A program made the translations under genes and the position numbers. Below, in pieces: positions 42,097 to 52,018 of a stretch of 64,000 nucleotides of DNA. This DNA comes from Halorubrum aquaticum. Lineage in GTDB: Archaea > Halobacteriota > Halobacteria > Halobacteriales > Haloferacaceae. Position 1 is the first letter of the stretch; every line of letters starts with the position of its first letter. The stretch lies in contig NZ_FOPZ01000006.1 in NCBI RefSeq assembly GCF_900113615.1, positions 62,001 through 126,000 of the forward strand, written 5' to 3'. The notes under the pieces were generated by a model. That model was not told the origin of the DNA, did no database searches, and was given only the letters and a program-made list of their open reading frames with translations.

Positions 42097-42696
42097 ATGA
42101 CTGAAGTAGATCAGAAAATTCAGCTGGTCCGTGAGGCCGGGGAGATCGGGCTTGAGCTCTTGGAGTGCGACACTCCGCCGGTCAGCCGGTATGCGCCCGA
42201 GGGCGACGACGGCGTCCCCATCTTCCAGGAGGACGAGCAGTTCTGGAGTGCGTGGACCCAAGCCCGCGACCTGGCGGCTAAGTTCGACGACGACCCCATT
42301 TTGGAGGAGGTACGAGACGACTCGGTTCCTCACTTCGCTATCCACACCCGTCGCCGGATCGGCGGAGAACGGTTTGCGAATGTGGGATTCGTCTACGGGG
42401 CGGATGGGAAGTGCGTCATCAACTTGGAGTTCAAGATCGAAGACGGCTGGCGGGCGATCAACGACTACCAAGAGGAGCTGACCGCGCTCGACATCGGCCG
42501 GCAGATTGCGGCGGTCGAGCTCGCCGTGCTGGCGAACGAACTCCAGTCACCCGCTGAGACCTTGGACTACTGGATGACGCAGACGCTCTACTCGACTCGG
42601 CAGTCTTCGTGGGCTGATGATCGGAAGGCCAGCCCGCAGACAGTCAGCGACCGGGTCCGGTCGGCGAAGGAGAAACTCGATTTCGAGGAGGCATGA
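42097..42696 (+). CDS. unknown haloarchaeal protein with C-terminal HTH-like region
   Basis: 199 residues, acidic. The N-terminal two thirds are a mixed fold (VPHFAIHTRRRIGGERFANV, VINLEFKIEDGWRAINDYQE). The C-terminal 60 residues (TLDYWMTQTLYSTRQSSWAD, then SPQTVSDRVRSAKEKLDF) look like a sigma-type or resolvase-type HTH (QTVSDRVRSAKEKL). A T-rich element about 30 nt upstream of the ATG suggests leaderless transcription. It lies in the conjugation/plasmid region. Function unknown. Confidence 0.55.
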   Translation: MTEVDQKIQLVREAGEIGLELLECDTPPVSRYAPEGDDGVPIFQEDEQFWSAWTQARDLAAKFDDDPILEEVRDDSVPHFAIHTRRRIGGERFANVGFVYGADGKCVINLEFKIEDGWRAINDYQEELTALDIGRQIAAVELAVLANELQSPAETLDYWMTQTLYSTRQSSWADDRKASPQTVSDRVRSAKEKLDFEEA

Positions 42697-42762
42697 TGGC
42701 GGAATCTACACACACTTATGTGAAGGCCCACCTGGCTGAATACAGCACCAACTGAATCACTA

Positions 42763-43608
42763 ATGGCGCTCCTTCCCTTCCGTACCGAGTCAGACACCTA
42801 CTCGACGTCTGTGACGATGGACGCGAGCACTGTCGGTGATACGACGGTGACGGCAGCCGTGTATGCCTCCCGGGAGCTCGAACCGGCGATTCTGGAGGCG
42901 ATCTACGACCACGGGAGTGGCATCGAATTCAAACCGTTCTACAACAAGGCGAACGACTACGAACACGCCGTCCGCCGAGACTTCACCGAAGCCGTCCTGC
43001 AGGAATTTCCGGAGCACATCCGTGTGTTCTCCCACCGCCAGAGCCTGGATGGGAACGAGGACACCCAGCAGGTCGAAGCGGTCCACTCCGCGATCCACGT
43101 CCACGACATCTTGAACACGGTCGCCGAGCCCCCCGCGGTAATCGTCGATGGGAACGAACAGCAGGCCAAACCGTTCGTCGCCGCACTCGGAGGGCTGCGA
43201 GACGATCGCCCGCTGGTGGCTCACTGCCAGAAGTCGGAGTTCTACTACCCGGCGGCACTTCTCGCCGACTTGGTCTCGAACCACCTCGCCCACCGGATTA
43301 ACAGCACAGACACGATGCCGCGGGCAGGGGAGCTCGTCATCCCGGCCCCACGGGCGAAGCACCATCGTGGCCAGGACTGGGGGCAGGCTATCAGCGCGAC
43401 CTATCGGAACTCGCCTGAGTACACCCCTCCGACGCTCCCGGCGCTTCGAGGCAACACTGTCCGAGAGCGAGTCAATTGCTGGTACGAGGGTGCCGTCATG
43501 CCGCATGAGGGTGTGGACGAGCCGATGTCAGACTCCGTTACGCGGGTGGTCAACGCTCTCCAGCGGAACGGCTACGATGACCTCGCTGAGAAACTCCGAG
43601 AGTTGTAA
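42763..43608 (+). CDS. unknown conserved protein, possible RNase H-like fold
   Basis: 281 residues. Visible features: an N-terminal strand-rich part, a VIVDGNEQQAKPFVAALGGL segment (about residue 125) with an Asp at the start of a helix, LVAHCQKSEFYYPAALLADL, and a basic KHHRGQDWGQAIS block. This layout is reminiscent of RNase H-like or DUF3800-type proteins, but I cannot show a catalytic set. It is 66 nt downstream of the 42097 gene and possibly in the same unit. Confidence 0.5.
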   Translation: MALLPFRTESDTYSTSVTMDASTVGDTTVTAAVYASRELEPAILEAIYDHGSGIEFKPFYNKANDYEHAVRRDFTEAVLQEFPEHIRVFSHRQSLDGNEDTQQVEAVHSAIHVHDILNTVAEPPAVIVDGNEQQAKPFVAALGGLRDDRPLVAHCQKSEFYYPAALLADLVSNHLAHRINSTDTMPRAGELVIPAPRAKHHRGQDWGQAISATYRNSPEYTPPTLPALRGNTVRERVNCWYEGAVMPHEGVDEPMSDSVTRVVNALQRNGYDDLAEKLREL

Positions 43609-43872
43609 CTGCTGAAGTTGGAATAGCGCCATTTCCCGCCCCCACGTCCGTCGAGGGACATGGTCGAACGGGCTCAACACGCTGGCGCGCAGCGCTCACT
43701 TACTACTACTACCGGCCGCGGTGATAAACCTTCACCATAACTAATGCGAGACGACGACGGTAACAAATCCACAGTCAGACAGTGATGATCCGATGAAGGC
43801 ACCCACGTTCTTCGGTGTGGCTTATCTTGGACACGGTTCTGACCGATAGATCTCCAAAACTATACGCCCATT
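43609..43872. other. intergenic, no gene seen
   Basis: No convincing frame on either strand. It ends at the left terminal repeat of the MITE. Confidence 0.35.
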
Positions 43873-44088
43873 CTGCTCTGTTGAATCCGCAGACAGCGTG
43901 TGGATCGGGTCTGAATACACGGTCGTCAAAACTCTGGAAGTGACGGATTCTCACCCGCAAACTTCGAACAATGGGGTGATTTTGGAGAGTGAAAACCGTA
44001 TCAGACCAACTATCTGTCGCTGACTCCTGCTCGAACGCTGGATGCTAGTCCGCTGATCCGGCCGCCGTCGTCAGATTCAACAGAGCAG
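43873..44088. mobile_element. 216-bp MITE with perfect 15-bp terminal repeats
   Basis: CTGCTCTGTTGAATC (43873-43887) and its exact complement (44074-44088) bound a non-coding 216-bp unit. The same terminal motif, CTCTGTTGAA(A)TCC, recurs alone near 37310, 39138 and 56481, and resembles the IS5-type end of the 37503 element, which probably supplies transposase for it. Confidence 0.7.
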
Positions 44089-44122
44089 AGATGTCTATAG
44101 ATTGCGTATGTCTTGACTCGTG

Positions 44123-46045
44123 CTAGAGAACTTGGAAGTAATGGTCGATGATGTCCTGTTTGGCTGTCTCTCGGGTCCGTCCCGCACCCTCTGTGAGTGG
44201 TCGGAGATCAAAGAATGGCATCCCTGGGACCTTGCCGTCCGCCTCCGGAATCTGGATGTATTCGACGTCCGCGAGGTTTCCGAACAACGTCCGGTGACAC
44301 CGCAGATAGTTCTCACACATCTCGCCGTCCTTGGGATCGATGAGGATTGTCGGCCCCTCGAGATTGTGGTGGGAGGTGAGCATGTCGTTGAGTGTCGCGA
44401 CTGTCTTCCCGCTCCCAGTGGTCGCCGCACGGATGTAGTGCTGGGTGAGATGGTCTGCTGACAGCGACAATGCTTCCCGCTTCGCGAGGTGGTCCCACCA
44501 CTCGTTTTTGCTCTCGATGGTGCTGATCTTGTCTGGCTCCTCGGAGTCATCTCGGAGTGCGGTGACGGCGTGACCGATCGTCATGCCGGTCGAGAACTCT
44601 TTGAATACTTCTTCGTTCGGTGAGGTGAGCGGCGACTGCGCCGTCGGTCTCCCACCGGTCCCACCTCGGCTCGCTTTCGGCAGCGTGTCGATTGACGGAA
44701 CTGTGATGAAGTTTGAGAGCTCGTTGATGTTACAGACGAAGATCGGCTTTCGGCGTGTCAAGGATTCGAACCCGTTCGGGTAGGTGATGCCGTGGCTGAG
44801 CATCCGCTTATACTCAGGTTCGTTCGTACCGAGGTAGTTCCCCTCGATGGAGTAGAACTTCCCACTGAGCTGGTTGAGTGAATCTTGGAGATTCCGGGCA
44901 CACTCGGTGTCTGAGGTGGCCGCTCGGAGGGTGACGTTATAGGTGTGAGATGGATCTTTCAGGTCGATCTGACCCATCCGTCCCGTGCCTGAGCGGTAGC
45001 CTGCGGTCTGTGAGTCGTGGATTGAGCCGCCGATTTCGTGGGGCGTGTCGCTCCGGTGGCGCTCCTGTTTTTCCTCATCAGAGACGCCGAGGACCCCGTC
45101 GAGAAGAGTCCGAAGGAAGAGCCCGCCGGTCGTGTGGACGCCTTGCTTGAGGTTTCCTTTCTGCCGTTCGGCCTTCGGAGACCAGTCTGCGCGTGGCCCG
45201 AAGACTGCCTGAAAGAGGACTGCGCCGTCTGATTGGATGATGGTTTCGAGGAGATTGGAGAGTGGTGAGCGTTCAATCGCTTCGTTGTCGAACGACGAGA
45301 GCGTCGTCATCCAGTCCCGTCGTTTTTCTTCGACGCCTTCCCAACGAACCATATCAGGAACGTCATCGAAGATGTCCGTGATGTCGAAGTTTTCTCGACC
45401 GAACTCGAAGTCCTCTGGATACTGCGATCGTGTTGTACTTTCGAGACGGTCACAGGTGACATCTCCGTACTCTCCCGGTCCGATGAAAAACTTGAACTGA
45501 GCTTCATCCTCCGGCTTGTAGATGATGAACTCAAAGTTAGGGGAGGATTCGATGCCGGGAATATGGAGATCCATATCGAGTGGGAGCTTCCGTCCGTTGC
45601 CAGATCGATGGAGTCCGTACAGCTCCCGTGTGACGGTCTCTGAGTTTACCTCCTCGCGTACAGGCGTGATCCGAATGTATTCTTGTCCAGACTGGATCTC
45701 TTCAATGAAGTTCTCTGCCTCATCAGCGTCTAGCGTCCCGCTTAGTGACGGGTCAACTGTGGATTCGTAATCCGCAGGAATGTTGAGATCGTCTTCATCA
45801 TATTCCTCATCAGGGCCGGTTTCGAAGAGGTCAAAGCCGCCTTGATCTACCTCTGGAGTGGGAGCACCTTCCTGCTTGTTGGATAGTTCATTTGTCTCTT
45901 CATCTGGTGCCGATGAGCTGCTGTCGACAATACTGTCGGAAGTCTCATTAAAGCGAGATTCCTGTCCCTCAGAAGGTTCGTCTGGATCGGTCGGTCCTCC
46001 AGGTGATGGAGGGCTGTCTTTCGGATGATTGTCTTCTTGACCCAC
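44123..46045 (-). pseudogene. conjugation ATPase (VirB4/TraG/HerA-like), C-terminally truncated
   Basis: 640 residues. A long acidic N-terminus precedes YIRITPVREEVNSETVTREL and the conserved haloarchaeal middle region. Walker A is RAATTGSGKTVATLND near residue 560, and ILIDPKDGEM follows. The reading frame stops at 44123, some 80 residues after Walker A, before the Walker B and C-terminal ATPase part, and 35 bp from the MITE. Full-length relatives are much longer, so the energy-coupling ATPase of a transfer system is probably dead here. The gene implies that this DNA was once self-transmissible. Confidence 0.65.
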
Positions 46046-46193
46046 GATAAAAAATTCGACACAACCGGGTTAAATGAGTCTTTTGGGGGGGGGAATACCG
46101 GCGCACTGTTCAGATTAGAATTGAAGGATGAAGCGACTGATTTTCTGAGTGATCTATGTCCGACGCTCTTCTGTAGGAGATTGTGACTCCAGA

Positions 46194-47417
46194 CTATTGG
46201 GTAGCAGCGTCCTCGAACGCCTCAGCAAGCCGCTCATACATTGCGTCGCGAAGATACTCACGACGCTTCTCTTCGGAGAGATAGTTCCGAAACACGACCA
46301 TCGGATCGCTGCTGCCCTGTTCGTGAGCGACACTCTGGAGGCGCTCTATCACCATCTCGACGGCGTCAGCGTACGCGCTGTACCAAAACCGACGTCCCAT
46401 CTTCGAAGTCGGAAGCTCACCGCGAACTCGCACATCCGCACGCGTGGCGATCGACTTGAACCGCCGGTTGAGCGTCTCGCCGGTCACATGATCACGTCGA
46501 GCGTCTGGCGAGGGGAACAGATAGCCATCCCATCCCTGCCGATCCGACAGCTGTGAGATCCGGTCCGCAAGGGCATCTTGGCCGTAGATCAATGCCACTG
46601 TTCCGGGACCATTCTTCCGCGTGTCGAAGGAGAGATACGGTGACTCAGTTTGGAGTTCAACATTCTCGACGTGGAGGGTTGCTAATTCACTCCGTCGCAA
46701 GCCCCAGGCGCACAGCCCTAAGACGATCAATCGCTCTTCGATGTTCTCAGCCGCAGCCGCAAGAGATCCAACCTGTGCGGGCGCAAGCGCGGGGTTATCG
46801 CGCTTAGCAACGTCCCACTCGTGGTCGTATCGAACAGGGTTGAACGCACCATAGCCGCGATCGACGAGCCAACTGTAGAGATCGTCAATATCAGACCGGT
46901 ACCGACGCTTCGAATCATTACTCTCGAGCTCTTCATCAAGGACATCGAAGACCGCTGTGACGCGCTGAATCTCTTCAGGTTGGTCAGCGACATCGGTGAT
47001 ACGAGAGACGATGGCGGCCGTCCCGTGGAGGTCATCGTAATGGCGAAGGAACTGACCGAGTCGCGAGCGCTTTGACTGGAGGGTGGTCTCCGCAGCCGAC
47101 CCCCGTTGTTGTGACCGGAAGTACTGTTCGAGGTACTCGATCATCTGCTCGTTATCGATTGGCCACGATCGAGTCTCCGGTGGGGTGTCGTCACCAAGTC
47201 CAACAGCCTGTTCGAAGAACTCGGTGAGTGTCATTTCATGATGTTCCCGAACGGTGTACTGGAGACCGCTAAAGCCGTGGTCAACGAGCCACTGGTAGGA
47301 GGGGATCTCGTTTGGATCGTATCCGTCTTGCCGGCGTTCAGGAGCGATTTCGCGCTCGTAGAAATCGCCGAGTTCGTCGAGTGATTTCCTTGACCAATTG
47401 TAGGTTTGCTCACTCAC
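46194..47417 (-). CDS. full-length tyrosine recombinase/integrase
   Basis: 407 residues. The N-terminal half contains a SAM-like core-binding domain (TTLQSKRSRLGQFLRHYDDL). The catalytic half has Arg in CAWGLRRSELATL, Arg in KMGRRFWYSAYADAVE (replacing the usual His-x-x-Arg) and Tyr in RNYLSEEKRREYLRDAM. It belongs with large haloarchaeal plasmid integrases. It is divergent from the ABC genes, with a 7-8-bp hairpin (47525-47547) in between. Confidence 0.8.
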   Translation of the reverse strand: MSEQTYNWSRKSLDELGDFYEREIAPERRQDGYDPNEIPSYQWLVDHGFSGLQYTVREHHEMTLTEFFEQAVGLGDDTPPETRSWPIDNEQMIEYLEQYFRSQQRGSAAETTLQSKRSRLGQFLRHYDDLHGTAAIVSRITDVADQPEEIQRVTAVFDVLDEELESNDSKRRYRSDIDDLYSWLVDRGYGAFNPVRYDHEWDVAKRDNPALAPAQVGSLAAAAENIEERLIVLGLCAWGLRRSELATLHVENVELQTESPYLSFDTRKNGPGTVALIYGQDALADRISQLSDRQGWDGYLFPSPDARRDHVTGETLNRRFKSIATRADVRVRGELPTSKMGRRFWYSAYADAVEMVIERLQSVAHEQGSSDPMVVFRNYLSEEKRREYLRDAMYERLAEAFEDAATQ

Positions 47418-47744
47418 GGAGATCCCGGGGGAGAACCCCGCGTGCTGCCCCCTGTAGTAATTCTAAGCGTGGTGATCTCATGGGGTAGCGTCTATTTGAC
47501 AGTAGTATAATAGTATTGGTTATGCGCGTGTCCGTTGGAGACACGCGAAATAAGCAACTTATCGGACAGAGAATGCTCAAGAGTAATGTATCATATATCG
47601 CTATACAAAATGAGAGTTCGGCGGAGCGATCACGCTGTCTATTCGCGTCGCTATCTACCCATGCGGCACCACTCCCGTACGTGTGACCCGAAGATGATTC
47701 CGAAACGCATAGACGACCGGTTCGGGAAATGACATCCGTTACGT
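47418..47744. other. divergent intergenic region with a hairpin
   Basis: CGCGTGTC (47525-47532) and GACACGCG (47540-47547) form a perfect stem with a 7-nt loop, next to an AT-rich stretch (AGTATAATAGTATTGG) that may be a promoter. No gene seen. Confidence 0.4.
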
Positions 47745-48521
47745 ATGCCCTCCACCCACGACGAATCCGCCATTCTGGCGACCGATCTCCGGAAGAGCTA
47801 CGGCTCAGAAGTCGCTCTCGGCAGTCTCACACTCGACATCCCGCACGGGACCGTCTACGGCTTTCTCGGCCCGAACGGTGCGGGGAAGACGACGACGATG
47901 CGGCTCCTTACCGGTCTCAGCGATCCGGACAGCGGATCGGTACGCGTCTGTGGCGTCGACCCGAGCGACCGGCGTGCGATCGCCGGTCGGGTCGGCTATC
48001 TCCCTGAGACGCCGCCGCTGTACGACGAGTTCAGCGCCCGCGAACAGCTCGAATACGTCGCCGACCTTCGCGACATTTCGCGGTCCGTTGCCCGAGAGCG
48101 CATCGGCGAGTACCTCGACCAATTCGGGTTAGCTGGTGACGCAGACAGGCGGATCGACGGGTATTCGAAGGGAATGAAACAGAAGACCGCGTTCATACAG
48201 AGCGTCCTACACGAACCGGACGTCCTGTATTTAGACGAACCGACATCGGGGCTTGACCCCCGAGCGGCGCGCACCATCCGAGAATCGATCACCGCGTTCG
48301 CCGACGCAGGAACCACGGTGTTCCTCTCAACACACATTCTTCCGGTGGTCGAAGCCGTCGCTGACGAGGTCGGGGTGTTGTTTGACGGGAGACTCGTCAC
48401 CGAGGGGACGCCCACCGAAGTACAGGCCCGTGCGGAGACTGGCGAGAGTGGATCCCTGGAAGACGCGTTCCTCGCCGTCACGAGCGAACCCGAAACGGAC
48501 GCGGCCTCTCGGAGAGAATGA
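47745..48521 (+). CDS. ABC transporter ATP-binding protein
   Basis: 258 residues. Walker A GPNGAGKTTTMRLL, Q-loop region GYLPETPPLYDEF, signature YSKGMKQKTAF, Walker B VLYLDEPTSGLD and switch His STHILP. It is a NatA/CcmA-like exporter ATPase; the variant signature (YSKGM) is common in this group. It overlaps the permease gene by ATGA. Substrate unknown. Confidence 0.88.
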   Translation: MPSTHDESAILATDLRKSYGSEVALGSLTLDIPHGTVYGFLGPNGAGKTTTMRLLTGLSDPDSGSVRVCGVDPSDRRAIAGRVGYLPETPPLYDEFSAREQLEYVADLRDISRSVARERIGEYLDQFGLAGDADRRIDGYSKGMKQKTAFIQSVLHEPDVLYLDEPTSGLDPRAARTIRESITAFADAGTTVFLSTHILPVVEAVADEVGVLFDGRLVTEGTPTEVQARAETGESGSLEDAFLAVTSEPETDAASRRE

Positions 48522-50128
48522 GCGTCCGACAGGACGTTCGCCACGGGCTCCGAATTGGGCGGGCGGAGTTCGTCCGAAGCCTCCGTGGGTACCTCGGAAA
48601 CCCCCGTCGAGTCCTTGGACTCCTGCTCACGGCGCTGTTCTTCGGCGGCGCGCTCCTGTTCGCGCTGCCGACAGCGTATGTGCTTGGGCAAACCGCGCGC
48701 TCCGTGACGGCGGTCCCGTTCTTCGCGCCCGCTGCGACGCTCGTTCCTCTCAGTCTCCTGTCGATATCGGTGTTTCGGACCCTCGAACGGCTCGGACATA
48801 TCGACGGTGCGGATTTCGTCCTGCTGGCGGTTCACCCGCGAGCAGTCGTTATCGGGCTTATCACAGCGGAGGTGGGACGGCTCTCCCTGTGGTTCGGGAT
48901 CCCGGTCGGGGCAGTGGTGGTCACATTCGCACTCGGAATGGGCTCGCCGCTGCTCGTTGCTTCGGGCGGGGCGGTCGCGCTGCCGCTCGTTTGCTGTGCC
49001 GCCGTCTGGGGGTACGCCGGGGGAATTGCTGTGCTGCGACTCCTGCGGAAACTCCCCAGCCTTCGCCGTCTCCTGAAAGCGGTCGGTATCCTCGCGATGG
49101 TCGGACTCGTCGTCGCGTCACAGTTCGCCGGGCAGTTCATCGTCGAATCCGACCTCTCAGTGCAACGGCTGTTGTCGACAGTAGCGTTCGATCCCCTCGT
49201 GGAATACGTTGCGCTCGCGTTCGTCGGAACACCGGTCTCCAGACCGACCTCTCCGGAGGCGGTGGCGGTGCTGGCGGCGTTAATCGCTCTCACGCCGGTC
49301 GGTCTCGCCGTCTCGACCAGGCAGGTTTCTACGCTCTGGTTTACCGATCAGGTCGGCAACAACGCGTCGACGCAGGTGCGGCGATCGAGCGGCGGATTCT
49401 CTGGCCCACGACCGTTCGCATGGACTAAACCCGGTCGTATCGCGTGGGGGATTCTCGTGCGCGGTCGCCGTGATCCGGCGGAGTTGAGTCATCTCCTGAT
49501 TGCCGCCTTTTTTATCCCACCGTTCGGGACGATGTTTCTCGAGTTTTCGGGCGACGCCCTCGGACCCCTCATCACTGGGGGGGGCGTCGTTCTCGCGACA
49601 TACCTCTCAGGCGCTACCTTCGGGTTGAACCCGCTCGGTGACGAGCGGCCGCAACTACCGTTCCTCCTTCTCACCGAGACATCATCCGCGGCTCTCGTCC
49701 GTGGACGGCTCCTCGCCGGCGTTGCGATTGGAGTGCCGGTCGCCGTTCTCAGCTCGTTCGTCTCGATCCTTTTCGGGATAACGGTGCTTCAGGCGGTGGC
49801 GACCGCCGCCGTCGGAGTTGTGATGTGTCTCGCTGCGGCGATGTTCGCGGTCGGCATCGGCTCGGCGTACCCGATCTACGAGGAGCGCGAGTTCTGGGGG
49901 ACGGAAACGGTCGTCCCGTCGACGCTCGTCATGATGGTGTACCTGTTTGTCGTGGGTGGCGGAACGGTTCTCGGGCTGTTCGTGACGTGGTTCGCAGTCA
50001 CCGGAAACGTCGTGTTGACGCCTGTATTCGGCGTGCTCTTCGGTACGTATCTGCTGTTGACGAGCGGCGTTTCGTATGGTTCCTACCGCTATGCGCTCCG
50101 GCGGCACCGACGCTATACGCTGGCGTGA
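48518..50128 (+). CDS. ABC-2-like permease
   Basis: 536 residues with about twelve hydrophobic segments, the partner of the preceding ATPase (4-nt overlap). A cytoplasmic loop (STLWFTDQVGNNASTQVRRS, GFSGPRPFAWTKPGRIAWGI) separates two six-helix halves, as in large ABC-2 exporters. It probably exports a lipid, peptide or drug-like compound; nothing nearby reveals the cargo. Confidence 0.8.
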   Translation: MSVRQDVRHGLRIGRAEFVRSLRGYLGNPRRVLGLLLTALFFGGALLFALPTAYVLGQTARSVTAVPFFAPAATLVPLSLLSISVFRTLERLGHIDGADFVLLAVHPRAVVIGLITAEVGRLSLWFGIPVGAVVVTFALGMGSPLLVASGGAVALPLVCCAAVWGYAGGIAVLRLLRKLPSLRRLLKAVGILAMVGLVVASQFAGQFIVESDLSVQRLLSTVAFDPLVEYVALAFVGTPVSRPTSPEAVAVLAALIALTPVGLAVSTRQVSTLWFTDQVGNNASTQVRRSSGGFSGPRPFAWTKPGRIAWGILVRGRRDPAELSHLLIAAFFIPPFGTMFLEFSGDALGPLITGGGVVLATYLSGATFGLNPLGDERPQLPFLLLTETSSAALVRGRLLAGVAIGVPVAVLSSFVSILFGITVLQAVATAAVGVVMCLAAAMFAVGIGSAYPIYEEREFWGTETVVPSTLVMMVYLFVVGGGTVLGLFVTWFAVTGNVVLTPVFGVLFGTYLLLTSGVSYGSYRYALRRHRRYTLA

Positions 50129-50314
50129 TCATGCGCCCCGCGTCCTTTCGGACTGTCAGTCCGCCGAGCACACGCTCGCTGTCAAGCCGATCGACGACAC
50201 ACCGGTGGGACATTCCACCTTGTGAGCCCTGCGAGGTGAACTGTTCGGCGTCCCCAATTGGGGCGCGCTCGGTGATGTTCCTCTGAGGGATAGCACGGGC
50301 CGTACCGATACCGG

Positions 50315-50752
50315 TCACTCGATATCGTAGCCCCACTCTCGAAGTACGTCGGCGACCTCGTCTAGATGGTCCATTCCGACGAGGTATGCCGCCTCTCGGG
50401 CGTCAGTGAGTTCGACATCATCCCCAAGTTGTTCCTCAAGCGCAGGCCGGAGCTCCCGACGTTCCCTCTTTACCGTGTGTTCCGTATAGTGGATCGTCTT
50501 GTGGTCCCGATCGTCTTTCACTCCATCGCGACGGTGGATCCACGGCAGCCGAGACGATTCGTCAGCAGGATGATCAGGAATGCCTGGTAGCGTCGTCGAC
50601 GTCGGATCCGGTTCTGGCGTTGTTGATTGCTCATCGAACGGATCACCAGCATCTGTGTCCGCATCTGCGACATTGTCGACAGGTTCCTCGTCGACATCGT
50701 CATCCTCGGCGAACGGATCATCGCCGCTCCCGGACTTCATGCCGTTCGGCAT
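50315..50752 (-). CDS. partition partner of the second ParA
   Basis: 145 residues: an acidic D/E/T-rich N-terminal 60 residues, then HRRDGVKDDRDHKTIHYTEH, TVKRERRELRPALEEQL and a DAREAAYLVGMDHLDEVADV helix. It overlaps the parA gene by 1 nt and follows the same plan (acidic linker plus small C-terminal domain) as the partner of the first ParA locus, but the sequences are not alike. It is probably the centromere-binding factor. Confidence 0.6.
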   Translation of the reverse strand: MPNGMKSGSGDDPFAEDDDVDEEPVDNVADADTDAGDPFDEQSTTPEPDPTSTTLPGIPDHPADESSRLPWIHRRDGVKDDRDHKTIHYTEHTVKRERRELRPALEEQLGDDVELTDAREAAYLVGMDHLDEVADVLREWGYDIE

Positions 50753-51585
50753 TAGGCACTCACCTCCTCAAGATGGCTGGCGAGCTCGTGTAACTGCTCG
50801 AGCGTCTCCATTTCATGATCGCGTTTCCGAGATCGATACTCATTGACGTACGCGAATGCTGTCGTCTGCTTGTCCCAACAGCCTTCGAAGAGCGACGATC
50901 GCTCACCAATGGCGACCGGCGCGTCGTACCCCAGCTCGCGGATACGCGTCAGGTAACGTTGTTGGTCCGTCGTCCGCCCAACGCCGTTCGGCACAACCGC
51001 AAGGACGCCAACGGTGACACCCACCGTCTCTTCGAAGCCCTGAACAACATCTTGTAGCCCCTCTATCGATTGCATCCCTTTCCCTGTTGGTTCCAGCGGG
51101 ATCACCAGCGAACGGGTTGCGCCAATGGCGTTGTAGAGATGGGGGCCAGCGGTTGCCGGCGGATCGACGACGATCGTATCGTACTTCTCGGGGATATCCG
51201 CGTTGAGCAGTACTTGTCGTAGTTGGTCGTGGCGCTCAAACTCTTCGCCGAGGTCTTCTGCCATTGAGGCAGCGCGAGCAAGGAGATCGGCGAGATTTTC
51301 TAGCATATTGTGACTGGGGACAAGGTCGAATCCAAATGGCGTCTCAAGGATGAGGTCCTCGAATGCGCCCTTTGGTCGGTCGATGAGGTGGCGCGCGATG
51401 TTGTCTGCGTTACTATCTTCTCGTGGAGCGTCAACGCCGAGTAAGTACGTTAACGAGCCGTTCTGTGGGTCAAGATCGATTACGAGAACATCGCGATCGT
51501 GCTGGCCGTGCGCGTCAGCGAGATTCGACGCGAGCGTCGTCTTCCCGACGCCGCCGGCTTCGCTGTATGTCGTGTACGTGAGCAT
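50752..51585 (-). CDS. parA: ParA/Soj-type partition ATPase (second locus)
   Basis: 277 residues. Deviant Walker A SEAGGVGKTTLASNL, Walker A' VIDLDPQNGSLTYLLG and Walker B TIVVDPPATAGPHL. It starts immediately downstream of an AT-rich repeat array (51634-51693), the likely operator or centromere. Compared with the first ParA it has the haloarchaeal SEAGG variant of the P-loop and a PDD-to-PPA change, so the two are distinct incompatibility types. Confidence 0.88.
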   Translation of the reverse strand: MLTYTTYSEAGGVGKTTLASNLADAHGQHDRDVLVIDLDPQNGSLTYLLGVDAPREDSNADNIARHLIDRPKGAFEDLILETPFGFDLVPSHNMLENLADLLARAASMAEDLGEEFERHDQLRQVLLNADIPEKYDTIVVDPPATAGPHLYNAIGATRSLVIPLEPTGKGMQSIEGLQDVVQGFEETVGVTVGVLAVVPNGVGRTTDQQRYLTRIRELGYDAPVAIGERSSLFEGCWDKQTTAFAYVNEYRSRKRDHEMETLEQLHELASHLEEVSA

Positions 51586-51633
51586 GTTTTACCTGTTAGA
51601 CCCATTCGTCATAAATTTGCGTCAGACAAATTA

Positions 51634-51693
51634 GTTAGTATGGTTAGTTGTACTGTTCAGTACAACTGGTTAGTATGATCATACAGTACAACT
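51634..51693. promoter_or_regulatory. parS/operator-like repeat array
   Basis: A palindrome AGTTGTACTG-TT-CAGTACAACT (51646-51667) is followed by another CAGTACAACT half-site (51684-51693), with GTTAGTATG repeats between and before. It lies directly upstream of the second parA. Expected binding site of ParA or its partner. Confidence 0.6.
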
Positions 51694-51771
51694 AATTAGA
51701 CAATGTAGAAATGACAGCGGGAGTATCTAGTAGCAAACACTCGAGTTCCCCTCTTACAGTCTCTCCAATAG

Positions 51772-52005
51772 TCGTCGGGGCGCGATCAATTCGTCTGTGA
51801 CGACTGTGGGCTGGTCGTCGACACGCTCGCGGCACTCGCCCGGTTCCGGGTCGAACTCGGGTTTCTGGAAGGCCCGTTACAACAGTGCGCCCGCTGTAGT
51901 CCATCCGGGCTCGCGACGTATTGGACACGGGACCTCGAGGAGCATCTGGTCGCGACGCTGGTGGAGTGGCCCAAACACTCTTTACTGTTTCACTGTAAAC
52001 TGTAA
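51772..52005 (+). pseudogene. zinc-binding protein fragment without start
   Basis: A frame from TAG 51769 to TAA 52003 reads DQFVCDDCGLVVDTLAALAR, RVELGFLEGPLQQCARCS, then a TYWTRDLEEHLVATLVEWPK end. Two Cys pairs (CDDC, CARC) suggest a zinc finger. No start codon precedes the conserved part, so it is a remnant; the intact parent family is probably a haloarchaeal uncharacterised zinc protein. Confidence 0.4.
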
Positions 52006-52018
52006 TCAAGAACCACCC

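Noticed and set aside
46082-46091. G-run in GGGGGGGGGAATACC upstream of the conjugation gene as a phase-variation tract
   Set aside because: It lies outside any coding frame or clear promoter, so slippage would have no evident effect.
48253-49428. 391-residue open frame overlapping the ABC genes
   Set aside because: Arg/Pro/Ser-rich composition typical of a shadow frame in GC-rich DNA; the overlapping ATPase and permease have clear motifs.
51797-52018. N-terminal extension of the HTH antitoxin-like gene
   Set aside because: This stretch encodes a zinc-protein remnant in another frame; the GTG at 52019 gives a product starting at the conserved domain.
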